Source: an uncultured Phascolarctobacterium sp. (lineage in GTDB: Bacteria > Bacillota > Negativicutes > Acidaminococcales > Acidaminococcaceae). Taken from it: a stretch of 22,560 bases of DNA. Position 1 is the stretch's first letter. Each line of letters begins with the position of its first letter. This document shows positions 1 through 8,086 of the stretch, one piece after another. A program made the position numbers and the translations under genes. The stretch lies in NCBI GenBank assembly GCA_958448515.1, contig CAUDEF010000025.1, forward strand, positions 1-22,560, written 5' to 3'. The notes under the pieces are model-generated. The model did no database searches and had not been told where the DNA came from. It worked only from the letters and a program-made list of their open reading frames with translations.

Positions 1-5
1 TCATG

Positions 6-47
6 AAAAAACTGCACCTCCAAAAGTACAACTTTTGGGGTGCAGTT
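6..47 (-). terminator. Terminator after leuB
   Basis: An inverted repeat (arms about 10-27 and 31-47, one bulged base) lies just past the leuB stop codon. Read on the minus strand, the hairpin is followed by a run of six T (plus-strand A at 6-11), the usual form of a Rho-independent terminator. It closes the leuCDB operon. On the plus strand the tail is only a short T run, so it may also work weakly for a gene entering from outside the window. Confidence 0.8.
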
Positions 48-79
48 CATTTTCCGTAATCAGGGTTTTGCTTATATGA

Positions 80-1153
80 TTATTTTAAAATTTCCTGTGC
101 TACAAGATGTCCCATTTCAGAGGTGGATACTTTGGTAAGACCTTCTGCATACAGGTCAGGAGTGCGATAGCCTTTTTCCATAACAGCATTAACAGCATCT
201 TCGATAGCATCTGCTGCCTGAGGTTGATTTAAGGAGTAACGCAGCATCATGGCAATGCTGAGAATGGTTGCTAAAGGATTGGCAATGCCTTGTCCTGCAA
301 TGTCCGGCGCACTGCCGTGAATAGGCTCGTACATGCCTGCGCCGTCACCAAGGCTGGCACTGGGCAGAAGACCGATACTGCCGGCAATGGTGCTTGCTTC
401 ATCACTTAAAATATCGCCAAAAATGTTATTTGTTAAGATAACATCAAATTGTCTGGGGTTTAAAATCAGCTGCATAGCGCAGTTATCTACATAAAAATGA
501 TTCAGCTCAACTTCAGGATATTCCTTAGCCTGCATTTCGGTAACAATTTTGCGCCACATACGGCTGGAGCCAAGTACATTGGCTTTATCTACGCTGGTAA
601 CTTTGCCGCGACGTTTTTTTGCGGCTTCAAAAGCAAAGCGGGCAATGCGTTCAACTTCTGGACGGGTGTAGAGTTCAACATCACTTGCTTCTTCAATGCC
701 GTCAGCATTAAGATGAGCTTCGTTATGCTGACCAAAATAAATACCGCCTGTAAGTTCGCGTACGATTAAAAGATCAGCGCCTTCTGCTTTTTCTGTTTTA
801 AGAGGAGAAAGATGCGCAGTAAATTTGGAAACGTTCATGGGGCGGAGGTTGCAATACAGGCCCAGTGCTTTGCGAATGCCCAGCAAACCTTTTTCCGGAC
901 GGATTTCCGGGGCCACGTTATCCCATTTGGGGCCGCCAACTGCGCCAAGCAGTACAGCGTCAGCAGCTTTGGCAGAAGCTACAGTTGCTTCCGGAAGAGG
1001 TACACCTGTAGCATCAATAGCGCAGCCGCCGATAAGCTGTTTGTCATATTCAATATTCAGATTAAATTTTTTGGCAGCAGCATCAAGTACTTCTACAGCT
1101 GCGTCAACAATTTCTACACCAATGCCGTCACCGGGCAATAAAGTAATTTTCAT
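80..1153 (-). CDS. leuB: 3-isopropylmalate dehydrogenase
   Basis: Catalyses NAD-dependent oxidation and decarboxylation of (2R,3S)-3-isopropylmalate to 2-oxoisocaproate, the third step of leucine biosynthesis in the cytosol. The 357-residue protein has the family's usual length. It opens with the LLPGDGIG nucleotide-fold motif and carries the RELTGGIYFG segment and the C-terminal signature NIFGDILSDEAS, with the GSIGLLPSASLG stretch after it. The ATG overlaps the leuD stop by one base (TAATG), so the two are translationally coupled. A GGAGA-like ribosome site sits within the end of leuD. It is the last gene of the operon, followed by a terminator. No leuA lies in the window. Confidence 0.97.
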   Translation of the reverse strand: MKITLLPGDGIGVEIVDAAVEVLDAAAKKFNLNIEYDKQLIGGCAIDATGVPLPEATVASAKAADAVLLGAVGGPKWDNVAPEIRPEKGLLGIRKALGLYCNLRPMNVSKFTAHLSPLKTEKAEGADLLIVRELTGGIYFGQHNEAHLNADGIEEASDVELYTRPEVERIARFAFEAAKKRRGKVTSVDKANVLGSSRMWRKIVTEMQAKEYPEVELNHFYVDNCAMQLILNPRQFDVILTNNIFGDILSDEASTIAGSIGLLPSASLGDGAGMYEPIHGSAPDIAGQGIANPLATILSIAMMLRYSLNQPQAADAIEDAVNAVMEKGYRTPDLYAEGLTKVSTSEMGHLVAQEILK

Positions 1154-1635
1154 TATTGATGTTCTCCTTTAATGTAGTTGATAAGTCCGCCGCAGTCGGC
1201 AATTTTCTGGATAAATTCCGGCAGGGGCTTGGTTGTGATAGTAATATTTTTGTTAATGATTTTGATTTCGCCTTTTGCCATATCAACTTCCAGCTGGTCG
1301 CCAGCTTCAATTTTTTCTACTTCGCTGCCGATTTCCAGTACTGGAAGACCGATGTTAATGGCGTTGCGGTAGAAAATGCGGGCAAAGCTGTCAGCAATAA
1401 GGCATTTGATGCCTTTTTCTTTGATAACAACAGGAGCATGTTCACGGCTGGAACCACAGCCAAAGTTTTTGCCTGCTACCATATAATCTCCCGGCTGTAC
1501 ATTGGGAGCAAAGGTTGTATCAATATCTTCCATAGCATGCTCGGAAAGTTCTTTAAAATCTGCAATATTTAAATATCTTGCAGGAATAATTACGTCTGTA
1601 TCTACATGGTCGCCATAACGCCAAACTTTACTCAT
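1153..1635 (-). CDS. leuD: 3-isopropylmalate dehydratase small subunit
   Basis: Small (swivel) subunit of isopropylmalate isomerase, which with LeuC interconverts 2- and 3-isopropylmalate. At 160 residues it is the short form that pairs with the LeuC type seen next to it, rather than the roughly 200-residue proteobacterial form. Visible motifs are YGDHVDTDVIIPARYL near the N-terminus and the conserved GKNFGCGSSREHAP substrate-binding stretch in the middle, followed by ADSFARIFYRNAINIGLP. Its ATG overlaps the leuC stop by four bases (ATGA), and a GGAGG ribosome site lies inside the leuC tail. Confidence 0.96.
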   Translation of the reverse strand: MSKVWRYGDHVDTDVIIPARYLNIADFKELSEHAMEDIDTTFAPNVQPGDYMVAGKNFGCGSSREHAPVVIKEKGIKCLIADSFARIFYRNAINIGLPVLEIGSEVEKIEAGDQLEVDMAKGEIKIINKNITITTKPLPEFIQKIADCGGLINYIKGEHQ

Positions 1636-2894
1636 TTCATTACCTCCTCAGGGCTTGTAATATAGCCGGTAACAGCACTTGCTGCTGCAGTGTAGGGGCT
1701 TGCCAGATAAACTTCACTGTCTACATGGCCCATACGGCCGCGGAAATTACGGTTGGTTGTGGATACCGCTCTTTCACCTGCGGCCAGTATGCCCATATAA
1801 CCGCCCAGGCAGGGTCCGCAGGTGGGGGTGGATACTGCAGCGCCTGCATCGATAAAGGCATCAATATAGCCTAAACGCATAGCTTCTTTATAGATTTCCT
1901 GTGTTGCAGGAATAACAATCATACGTACATGGTCGCATACTTTGCGGCCTTTCATAATTTCTGCAGCCTGAGCAAGGTCTTCTAAACGGCCGTTAGTGCA
2001 GGAGCCGATAACAACCTGATCGATTTTAATATTTTTTCCTTCGCTTGCAGGATGAGTATTTTCCGGCAGGTGAGGATAAGCTACAACAGGGGTAAGCTTG
2101 TTAAGCTCAATAGTAATTTCACGGGCATAAACTGCGTCTTCATCTGCAGTTACTGCTTCCCAGGGTCTTGTTACGCGCTGAGCAAGGAAAGCTTCGGTTT
2201 GTTCATCAACGGGGAAAATACCGTTTTTAGCACCGGCTTCGATTGCCATATTGCAGATGGTAAAGCGGTCAGCCATGGAAAGCTGGCTGATACCATCGCC
2301 GAAAAATTCCAGAGACTGGTAACGTGCGCCGTCTACACCAATCATGCCGATTAAGGTAAGGATAATGTCCTTGCCTTTGACAAAGCGAGGCAGTTTGCCG
2401 GTTAAGGTAACCTTGATAGCCTGCGGAACTTTAAACCAGGTTGTGCCGCTGGCCATAGCTGCGCCGATATCGGTCTGGCCCATACCGGTACTTAAAGCGT
2501 TTAATGCACCGTAGGTGCAGGTGTGAGAATCTGCGCCGATGATAATTTCACCGGGAGCAACAAGTCCATTGTCCGGCAGCAGTGCATGTTCAATACCCAT
2601 ACGGCCAACTTCAAAATAGTTGGTGATTTCATGTTTGCGGGCAAAATCACGCATTCTCTTGCACATGGTTGCAGATTTTATATCTTTGCAGGGAGAGAAA
2701 TGGTCGGGGACCAAAGCAATTTTATTTTTATCAAATACAGGACGGCCTATTTTTTCGAATTCGGTAATAGCCGGGGGGCCTGTAATATCGTTGGCAAGTA
2801 CCAGGTCTACCTGAGAAACAAGCAGATCACCGGCACTGACGCTTGCTCTACCTGCATGTTTAGCTAGAATTTTTTCTGTCATCGTCATTCCCAT
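1632..2894 (-). CDS. leuC: 3-isopropylmalate dehydratase large subunit
   Basis: Aconitase-family large subunit that carries the [4Fe-4S] cluster and works with LeuD. The three cluster cysteines are C299 (in GSCTNGR) and C359/C362 (in TCGPC). Length is 420 residues, typical of the archaeal/Firmicute-type LeuC (the homoaconitase-like branch). The first ATG at 2894 is chosen because a GGAGG lies 9 bases upstream; in-frame ATGs four codons or less downstream are less well placed. It is first in the leuCDB operon and sits directly behind the T-box leader, so its expression should rise when uncharged tRNA-Leu accumulates. Confidence 0.96.
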   Translation of the reverse strand: MGMTMTEKILAKHAGRASVSAGDLLVSQVDLVLANDITGPPAITEFEKIGRPVFDKNKIALVPDHFSPCKDIKSATMCKRMRDFARKHEITNYFEVGRMGIEHALLPDNGLVAPGEIIIGADSHTCTYGALNALSTGMGQTDIGAAMASGTTWFKVPQAIKVTLTGKLPRFVKGKDIILTLIGMIGVDGARYQSLEFFGDGISQLSMADRFTICNMAIEAGAKNGIFPVDEQTEAFLAQRVTRPWEAVTADEDAVYAREITIELNKLTPVVAYPHLPENTHPASEGKNIKIDQVVIGSCTNGRLEDLAQAAEIMKGRKVCDHVRMIVIPATQEIYKEAMRLGYIDAFIDAGAAVSTPTCGPCLGGYMGILAAGERAVSTTNRNFRGRMGHVDSEVYLASPYTAAASAVTGYITSPEEVMK

Positions 2895-2950
2895 AAACTG
2901 ATTCCTCCAAAATGTATGTTTCTTCTTAAAAGCTACTTAAAATACGGTAA

Positions 2951-2985
2951 TAAAAAAGCCCCTACCTGCAAGCGCAGATAGGGGC
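2951..2985 (-). terminator. T-box intrinsic terminator
   Basis: A 12-bp GC-rich stem with one G-U pair (arms 2958-2969 and 2974-2985, four-base loop) is followed on the minus strand by TTTTTTA. Its upstream arm lies just after the T-box sequence, as required for the terminator/antiterminator switch. Confidence 0.93.
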
Positions 2986-3182
2986 GAAAATCGCGGTACC
3001 ACCCTAAAATTTTCTTCATTTTCCCGAATAGCTAATTCGGAGACGTAACGCTGTCTGGGCGTCTGTTTCTAAAAAATTCAAAACAGCTGCTTCCGGGTGA
3101 GTTTCTTTATTCAGTCTGTAACAGCTTGCACCAACCGCTGTTTCTCTTGCATCAGCTCTGATAAATTTGTCCGTTCATTGCA
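2951..3182 (-). ncRNA. T-box riboswitch, leucine type
   Basis: The leader of leuC fills nearly all of the 400-base gap between leuC and the acetyltransferase gene. Read on the minus strand it contains the near-invariant T-box AGGGTGGTACCGCG (plus 2992-3005), a Stem I region with the typical AGAGA and GGTGCAAGC elements, and GAAACTCACC. In that last segment CTC (plus 3099-3101) fits the specifier codon for leucine. The base after UGG in the T-box bulge is U, matching an A discriminator base as in tRNA-Leu. A terminator follows at 2951-2985. The specifier assignment comes from sequence context, not from a folded model. Confidence 0.92.
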
Positions 3183-3225
3183 TTTTAAGTATTTTGTTTG
3201 TAAACATGTTTTTCACATTTCCTAC

Positions 3226-3254
3226 ATTATGACAATATAGGTGCTGTTTGTCAA
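3226..3254 (-). promoter_or_regulatory. Promoter of the leuCDB operon
   Basis: On the minus strand a perfect -35 TTGACA (plus 3249-3254) is separated by exactly 17 bases from CATAAT (plus 3226-3231). It lies about 40 bases past the stop of the acetyltransferase gene and upstream of the T-box, giving a leader of roughly 325 bases. Confidence 0.85.
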
Positions 3255-3294
3255 GGTAATATTTTAAAAATGCAATGAAAAACAATTTGTGTGT

Positions 3295-3804
3295 TTATAT
3301 AGTGGATTTTGTCCAATATAAATAGATTTTGTTAGAACCAGTGTAAAAAAAGTTACTATTTTGCAAAACTTTAATAGATTTGCTGTTGGTGTATTCTGTT
3401 ACTGCAACAATAGAATGTACGCCGGGAAGTTTGAGTGCGTAATTGGTAAAATATGTTACGGCTTCTGTCATATAACCCTGCCCGCGATATTTTTCGCCAA
3501 GGCTGTAGGCAATTTCTATAACACCGTTATCATCAGGCAGGCCTTTGTAAGCGATGTTGCCGATAGCAGTTTTGCCGTCAGCAAGACATATAAGCCACAG
3601 TGTGTGAAAAAACGGCTGTCTGGGACAGGATAAAAATTTTAAGTAACGCTTTTGCAGTGCATCATAAAAAGTTCCGCCTGGTTTAACGCCTTCGTATTTT
3701 ATATCAAGTTCTTTTTCCAGCAGGTCAGGGTGAAAGATATAATTATAAAATTGTTTTTTTGTAAGCGGCAGCAGGATGAGCCGCTCTGTAAGCAGTTTTT
3801 GCAT
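3295..3804 (-). CDS. GNAT acetyltransferase, RimJ/RimL-like
   Basis: Predicted acetyl-CoA-dependent N-acetyltransferase of 169 residues. It opens with LLTERLILLPLT, the typical start of the Acetyltransf_3 (RimJ/RimL) group. It carries the acetyl-CoA pyrophosphate-binding loop in the context YRGQGYMTEAV, and ends with the NSKSIKVLQNSNFF segment of motif B. The substrate cannot be told from sequence; a ribosomal-protein or small-molecule amine are both possible. The frame is open for 15 more codons upstream, but the ATG at 3804 has AGGAG placed 7 bases before it, and a likely promoter lies downstream of the longer start. It is a single gene between the leu operon and the divergent hydrogenase. 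Confidence 0.85.
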   Translation of the reverse strand: MQKLLTERLILLPLTKKQFYNYIFHPDLLEKELDIKYEGVKPGGTFYDALQKRYLKFLSCPRQPFFHTLWLICLADGKTAIGNIAYKGLPDDNGVIEIAYSLGEKYRGQGYMTEAVTYFTNYALKLPGVHSIVAVTEYTNSKSIKVLQNSNFFYTGSNKIYLYWTKSTI

Positions 3805-3839
3805 TATCGTACTCCTGTAAAAATATTTTCTGCAAACTA

Positions 3840-3848
3840 AGTATAGCA
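3840..3848 (-). promoter_or_regulatory. Extended -10 promoter of the acetyltransferase
   Basis: On the minus strand TGCTATACT forms an extended -10 element with no clear -35 box. It would start a transcript about 28 bases before the chosen ATG, which supports the shorter reading frame. Confidence 0.45.
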
Positions 3849-3912
3849 TAATCCTACCATTAATATTATAATAAACTGAATTGTTAAAATAATGTAAAAA
3901 TAATAATTTTTA

Positions 3913-3941
3913 TTGATAAAAAAGTGTTATTGACATATAAT
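3913..3941 (+). promoter_or_regulatory. Promoter of the hydrogenase gene
   Basis: TTGATA (3913-3918) and a perfect TATAAT (3936-3941) are spaced by 17 bases. Transcription should begin near 3948, giving a 27-base leader. A second TTGACA at 3929 overlaps it but lacks a good -10 partner. Confidence 0.8.
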
Positions 3942-3974
3942 TTACTCAGGGATGAAATGTTAAGGAGGCTAATT

Positions 3975-5495
3975 ATGTCAAAACATCAATTTACAGAAAT
4001 TCGTGTTCCTATTGAACCAACCAATCCGTCCATCCAGAGACTGGAGTTTAAGTGTATCAAATGTGGTGCCTGTAAAACTGTATGCACAAATGATATCGGC
4101 GTATGCGGTACTTATGATTTAAGTGCTACCGGTGATGTTCCTGTTTGTATTAACTGTGGTCAGTGTGCTAATGTATGTCCTGTTGACTCCATAACTGAAA
4201 AGTTTGAGATTTATCAGGTGGCAGCTGAAATTAAAGATCCTGAAAAAATTGTTATTGTAAGCTCTTCTCCTTCTGTACGTATTGCATTAGGTGAAGAATT
4301 TGGCATGGCTGACGGAAGTTTTGTAGAAGGTAAAATGGTCAGCTTGCTGCGCAAACTGGGTGTAGATTATGTATTAGACACAAATTTTGCAGCCGACTTA
4401 ACTATTATGGAAGAAGCCAGTGAACTGGTAGATCGCATTGTTAATGGCAAAACTCTGCCTCAGTTTACAAGCTGCTGCCCTGCATGGGTTAAATTTGTGG
4501 AAACCTATTATCCGGAGATGCTGCCGCATGTTTCTACAGCTAAAAGTCCTATTGGTATGCAGGGACCTACTATCAAAACTTATTTTGCTAAAAAGATGAA
4601 TCTTGATCCGGCTAAAATTGTTAATGTTGCCCTTACTCCCTGTACTGCCAAAAAATTTGAAATCCGCCGAGAGGAAATGTCTGATGCGGGTAAATATTTA
4701 GGCGTTGAAGGCATGCGTGACATGGATTATGTTATCACTACCCGTGAGCTTGCTATGCTGGCAAAAGATGAAAATATAGATTTTGCTGCTTTGGAAGATG
4801 CTGCGTTTGATGACTTTATGGGTCTTGGCAGCGGTGCAGGCGTCATTTTTGGCAATACCGGCGGTGTAATGGAAGCTGCCATCAGAACTGCCTACAGCTT
4901 TATTACTAAGGAAGATGTGCCGGAAAACCTGCTGCAGCTTGAAGCTGTACGCGGTATGGACGGTATACGTGAGGCAGAAGTAAAAATAGCTGATAAAACT
5001 TTAAAAGTAGCCGTTGTTTATGGTACTGCCAATGCCAGAAAGCTTATTGAAAAGCTGAAAGCAGGCGAAGCTGATTATCACTTTGTAGAAGTTATGACCT
5101 GCCCCGGCGGCTGTATTGGCGGCGGCGGTCAGCCTAAGGATCGCGAATATAAAGGTGACGAACTGCGCAAAAAACGTATCGAAGGTTTGTATAAACGTGA
5201 TGACAGCGTAGCTGTTCGCAGCAGCCATTTGAATCCGCAGATTATTAAGCTGTACGAAGAATTTTACGGCGAGCCTTTAAGTGAGCTGGCTGAGCAGATG
5301 CTGCATACCATGTATACAGATCGCAGCGGAGATCTTGGCGGAAAATATATTGCGCCTCAGACCGAACAGGCTTCAGCCGGCAAAAAATATCGCTGCAAAG
5401 TATGCGGCTATATCTATGAAGGTGATGAATTACCTGCAGGATATACCTGCCCAGTATGCAATGTAGGTGCAGAACTTTTTGAAGAGATTGTATAA
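3975..5495 (+). CDS. [FeFe]-hydrogenase with C-terminal rubredoxin domain
   Basis: Predicted monomeric [FeFe]-hydrogenase of 506 residues that interconverts protons and H2 in the cytosol. Residues 27-37 (C-x2-C-x2-C-x3-C) and 58-68 (C-x2-C-x2-C-x3-CP) bind two [4Fe-4S] clusters, with an extra Cys at 44 between them. The H-cluster motifs follow: TSCCPAW (C167, C168), TPCTAKKFE (C223) and EVMTCPGGCIGGGGQP (C376, C380). The usual MPC of the second motif is TPC here. A short rubredoxin-type domain closes the protein (C474/C477 and C492/C495 with CGYIYEGD), like the tail of rubrerythrins. The lack of larger N-terminal cluster domains suggests group B; that is inference. The ATG at 3975 follows AAGGAGG by 6 bases; a longer frame would begin upstream of the predicted transcript start. 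No maturases (HydE, HydF, HydG) are nearby. Confidence 0.95.
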   Translation: MSKHQFTEIRVPIEPTNPSIQRLEFKCIKCGACKTVCTNDIGVCGTYDLSATGDVPVCINCGQCANVCPVDSITEKFEIYQVAAEIKDPEKIVIVSSSPSVRIALGEEFGMADGSFVEGKMVSLLRKLGVDYVLDTNFAADLTIMEEASELVDRIVNGKTLPQFTSCCPAWVKFVETYYPEMLPHVSTAKSPIGMQGPTIKTYFAKKMNLDPAKIVNVALTPCTAKKFEIRREEMSDAGKYLGVEGMRDMDYVITTRELAMLAKDENIDFAALEDAAFDDFMGLGSGAGVIFGNTGGVMEAAIRTAYSFITKEDVPENLLQLEAVRGMDGIREAEVKIADKTLKVAVVYGTANARKLIEKLKAGEADYHFVEVMTCPGGCIGGGGQPKDREYKGDELRKKRIEGLYKRDDSVAVRSSHLNPQIIKLYEEFYGEPLSELAEQMLHTMYTDRSGDLGGKYIAPQTEQASAGKKYRCKVCGYIYEGDELPAGYTCPVCNVGAELFEEIV

Positions 5496-5504
5496 AGTTT
5501 AATA

Positions 5505-5548
5505 AAAATACTTCAGCAAAATACTAATGCTGAAGTATTTTTTTATTT
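5505..5548 (+). terminator. Terminator after the hydrogenase
   Basis: A perfect 13-bp stem (5505-5517 with 5529-5541, 11-base loop) runs straight into a T-rich tail. It isolates the hydrogenase as a single-gene transcript. The A-rich left side might allow some action on the minus strand, but no gene there needs it. Confidence 0.92.
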
Positions 5549-5573
5549 TACGTGTGGTTTTTTTGAGAAAGTA

Positions 5574-5603
5574 TTGAAGTAAAATACTAAAACAGGATAT
5601 AAT
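5574..5603 (+). promoter_or_regulatory. Promoter of obgE-proB-proA
   Basis: TTGAAG (5574-5579) and a perfect TATAAT (5598-5603), 18-base spacing, sit between the hydrogenase terminator and the obgE ribosome site. Confidence 0.7.
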
Positions 5604-5654
5604 AAGCATACATATAAGTAATTTTAAAATAATGAAATAACAGGAGAAATAAAA

Positions 5655-6929
5655 ATGTTTATTGACAGAGCGAGAATTTACGTGGAAGCAGGTGATGGCG
5701 GCGACGGCATGAGCAGCTTCCGCAGAGAAAAATTTGTGGAAAAAGGCGGCCCTAACGGAGGTAATGGCGGACGCGGCGGTGACGTTATTCTTGTTGCCGA
5801 TAAAAACCTCAATACCTTGATAGATTTCCGTTATAAAAGAAAGCATGTTGCTAAAAGAGGCGGTCAGGGCGGTACTAAAAACTGCACCGGTGTGCGTGCT
5901 GATAATGTTTATGTAAAGGTGCCCATGGGTACGCTTGTACGTGATGACGTTACCGGTGCTGTTATGGCCGATCTTACTGAAGACGGACAGGAATATGTAG
6001 CGGCTAAAGGCGGACGTGGCGGCAAAGGCAATGCCTGCTATGTTACAAGTACCAATCGTGCTCCGACTTTTGCCGAAAAAGGTGAACCTGGTGAAAACCG
6101 CTGGCTGAAACTGGAGCTGAAACTGCTGGCAGATGTAGGCCTTGTAGGTTACCCAAGTGTTGGGAAATCCAGCATTATTGCTCAGGTAAGTGCGGCTCGT
6201 CCGGAAATTGCAGCTTATCACTTCACTACTTTAAGTCCGGTATTGGGCGTAGTGCGCATTGATGAGGAAAGAAGCTTTGTACTGGCAGATATTCCCGGTC
6301 TTATTGAAGGTGCCCATGAGGGTGTTGGCCTTGGCCATGACTTCCTGCGTCATGTGGAACGCACAAAAGTACTGCTGCACATTGTAGACGTTGCAGGTGT
6401 TGACGGACGCGATCCGGTAGAAGATTTTGAAAAAATCAATATTGAGCTTGCAAAGCACAGCGAGCGTCTGGCGCGCCGTAAACAGGTTGTTGTTGCTAAT
6501 AAAATGGACCTTCCTGAAGCGGCAGAAAACTATGAACGCTTAAAAGCTCATGTAGAAGCCAAAGGCTATGAAATTTTCAAAGCTTCGGCTGCAACAGGTG
6601 AAGGTCTGCGCGAGCTGATGTATAAAGCTTATGACTTATTGCAGCAATATGTGCCGGAGGAAGACGAAGAAGAATTAAGCCGCTTTGATGAAATTGATCC
6701 GGATAGCTTTGAAATTGTCATCGGTAATGATACTGACTATGAAGTACGCGGTAAAAATATTGAACGCCTTGTAGCAATGACCAATTTTGATAATGATGAA
6801 GCGTTGTATCGCTTCCAGTTAATCTGGAAACGTCTTGGTATTGACGAAGCGTTAAAAGAAAAAGGCGTTCAGGAAGGCGAAACAGTTCGTATTCGCGATA
6901 TGGTTTTTGAATATAAAGATAATAACTAA
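5655..6929 (+). CDS. obgE: Obg-family GTPase
   Basis: Essential GTPase associated with the 50S ribosomal subunit and stress signalling. The 424 residues show all three domains: a glycine-rich Obg fold (about 1-158, many GG pairs), a G domain, and a C-terminal OCT domain (about 350-424, with FDEIDPDSFEIV). Nucleotide-binding motifs are GYPSVGKSS (from 165), DIPG (from 212) with the Obg hallmark GLIEGAHEGVGLG, NKMD (282-285) and SAATGEG (from 311). AGGAG precedes the ATG by 8 bases. In many Firmicutes obgE follows rplU-rpmA; here it starts its own transcript with proB and proA behind it. Confidence 0.97.
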   Translation: MFIDRARIYVEAGDGGDGMSSFRREKFVEKGGPNGGNGGRGGDVILVADKNLNTLIDFRYKRKHVAKRGGQGGTKNCTGVRADNVYVKVPMGTLVRDDVTGAVMADLTEDGQEYVAAKGGRGGKGNACYVTSTNRAPTFAEKGEPGENRWLKLELKLLADVGLVGYPSVGKSSIIAQVSAARPEIAAYHFTTLSPVLGVVRIDEERSFVLADIPGLIEGAHEGVGLGHDFLRHVERTKVLLHIVDVAGVDGRDPVEDFEKINIELAKHSERLARRKQVVVANKMDLPEAAENYERLKAHVEAKGYEIFKASAATGEGLRELMYKAYDLLQQYVPEEDEEELSRFDEIDPDSFEIVIGNDTDYEVRGKNIERLVAMTNFDNDEALYRFQLIWKRLGIDEALKEKGVQEGETVRIRDMVFEYKDNN

Positions 6930-6955
6930 AAATATGATTTGAGGTACGAGGGGTT

Positions 6956-8086
6956 ATGTGTTTTGACAGAAAGGCTTTAAAAAATGCCAGAAGAATTGTA
7001 GTTAAGGTGGGTACAAGCACTATTACATACAGTAATGGTAAGCGCAATTTCAGTCAGATTGACAGACTGGCAAGAGAATTATCTGATCTGCAGAATCAGG
7101 GCAAGGAAATGATACTTGTAACTTCAGGTGCTGTTGCTGTTGGTGTGGACAGACTTGGTCTTCCAAAGAAACCTGATACCATACCCGGTAAGCAGGCTGC
7201 GGCAGCTGTGGGTCAGGGTGTTTTGATGCATACCTATGAAAAGTTTTTTGCTGACTACGGACAGGTGGTGGCTCAGGTATTGCTTACTAAAACAGAGTCT
7301 CTTGACCGCCATCGCTATACCAATTCCCGCAATACTTTCATGGAACTTTTAAAGCAGAGAGTTATTCCCATTGTTAATGAAAATGACGTAGTTGCTTTGG
7401 ACGAACTGAAAATAGGTGATAATGACAATATGTCTGCACTTGTTGCAGGCATTACTGATGCAGATCTGGTAATTATTCTGTCCGATGTAGATGGTCTTTA
7501 TACAGCTAATCCGCAGACTGATCCGGATGCTGAATTAGTGCATACTGTTACGGAAATTACGCCGGAGATAGAAGCCAGTGCCGGAGGAGCAGGTTCCCTG
7601 CGTGGTACAGGCGGTATGGCAACCAAGATTCAGGCTGCCAAAGCTGCAACAAGCAGCGGTATTCATCTGGTTATTGCCAGCGGTACCGAAAAAAATGCCA
7701 TTCCCAATATTTTAAACGGTGAAGAAATTGGTACACTGTTTGTCAGCCGTGAAAACAGACTGCAGTTCAGAAAACGCTGGCTGGCCTTTGGTGCACGTAT
7801 TATGGGCAGTATTATTGTAGATGATGGCTGTGCCCGTGCATTGCATAAGGCAGGAGGATGCAGTATTTTGCCTGCAGGTATTACGGGTGTGGAAGGCAAT
7901 TTTGAGGCAGGCAGTACCGTAAGCGTTAAAGATGCTGAGGGACATGAGCTGGCACGTGGTCTGGTGCATTACAGTAATGAGGAACTGGAAAAAATAAAAG
8001 GTTGTAAATCCAATGAGATTCAGGATGTCTTAGGTCATAAAAATTATGATGAAGTAATTCATCGTGACGATTTAGTAATATTGTAA
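6956..8086 (+). CDS. proB: Glutamate 5-kinase
   Basis: Phosphorylates glutamate to gamma-glutamyl phosphate, the first step of proline synthesis, and is usually feedback-inhibited by proline. The 376 residues hold an amino-acid-kinase domain (about 10-265; VVKVGTSTIT near the start, VNENDVVALDELKIGDND and LSDVDGLYTANP further on, GTGGMATKIQAAK for the nucleotide site) and a C-terminal PUA domain (about 278-365). The start has GAGG 11 bases upstream; a GAGGGG lies only 2 bases away and is too close. The stop overlaps the proA start (TAATG). Confidence 0.96.
   Translation: MCFDRKALKNARRIVVKVGTSTITYSNGKRNFSQIDRLARELSDLQNQGKEMILVTSGAVAVGVDRLGLPKKPDTIPGKQAAAAVGQGVLMHTYEKFFADYGQVVAQVLLTKTESLDRHRYTNSRNTFMELLKQRVIPIVNENDVVALDELKIGDNDNMSALVAGITDADLVIILSDVDGLYTANPQTDPDAELVHTVTEITPEIEASAGGAGSLRGTGGMATKIQAAKAATSSGIHLVIASGTEKNAIPNILNGEEIGTLFVSRENRLQFRKRWLAFGARIMGSIIVDDGCARALHKAGGCSILPAGITGVEGNFEAGSTVSVKDAEGHELARGLVHYSNEELEKIKGCKSNEIQDVLGHKNYDEVIHRDDLVIL

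Noticed and set aside
3924..3974. Longer start of the hydrogenase at 3924
   Set aside because: It lies within the predicted promoter, before the expected transcript start, while the ATG at 3975 has an ideal AAGGAGG site.
5499..6221. 240-codon open frame on the minus strand inside obgE
   Set aside because: It is antisense to a highly conserved gene, has no ribosome site, and its product is low-complexity Ser/Thr/Ile-rich sequence with no domain signs.
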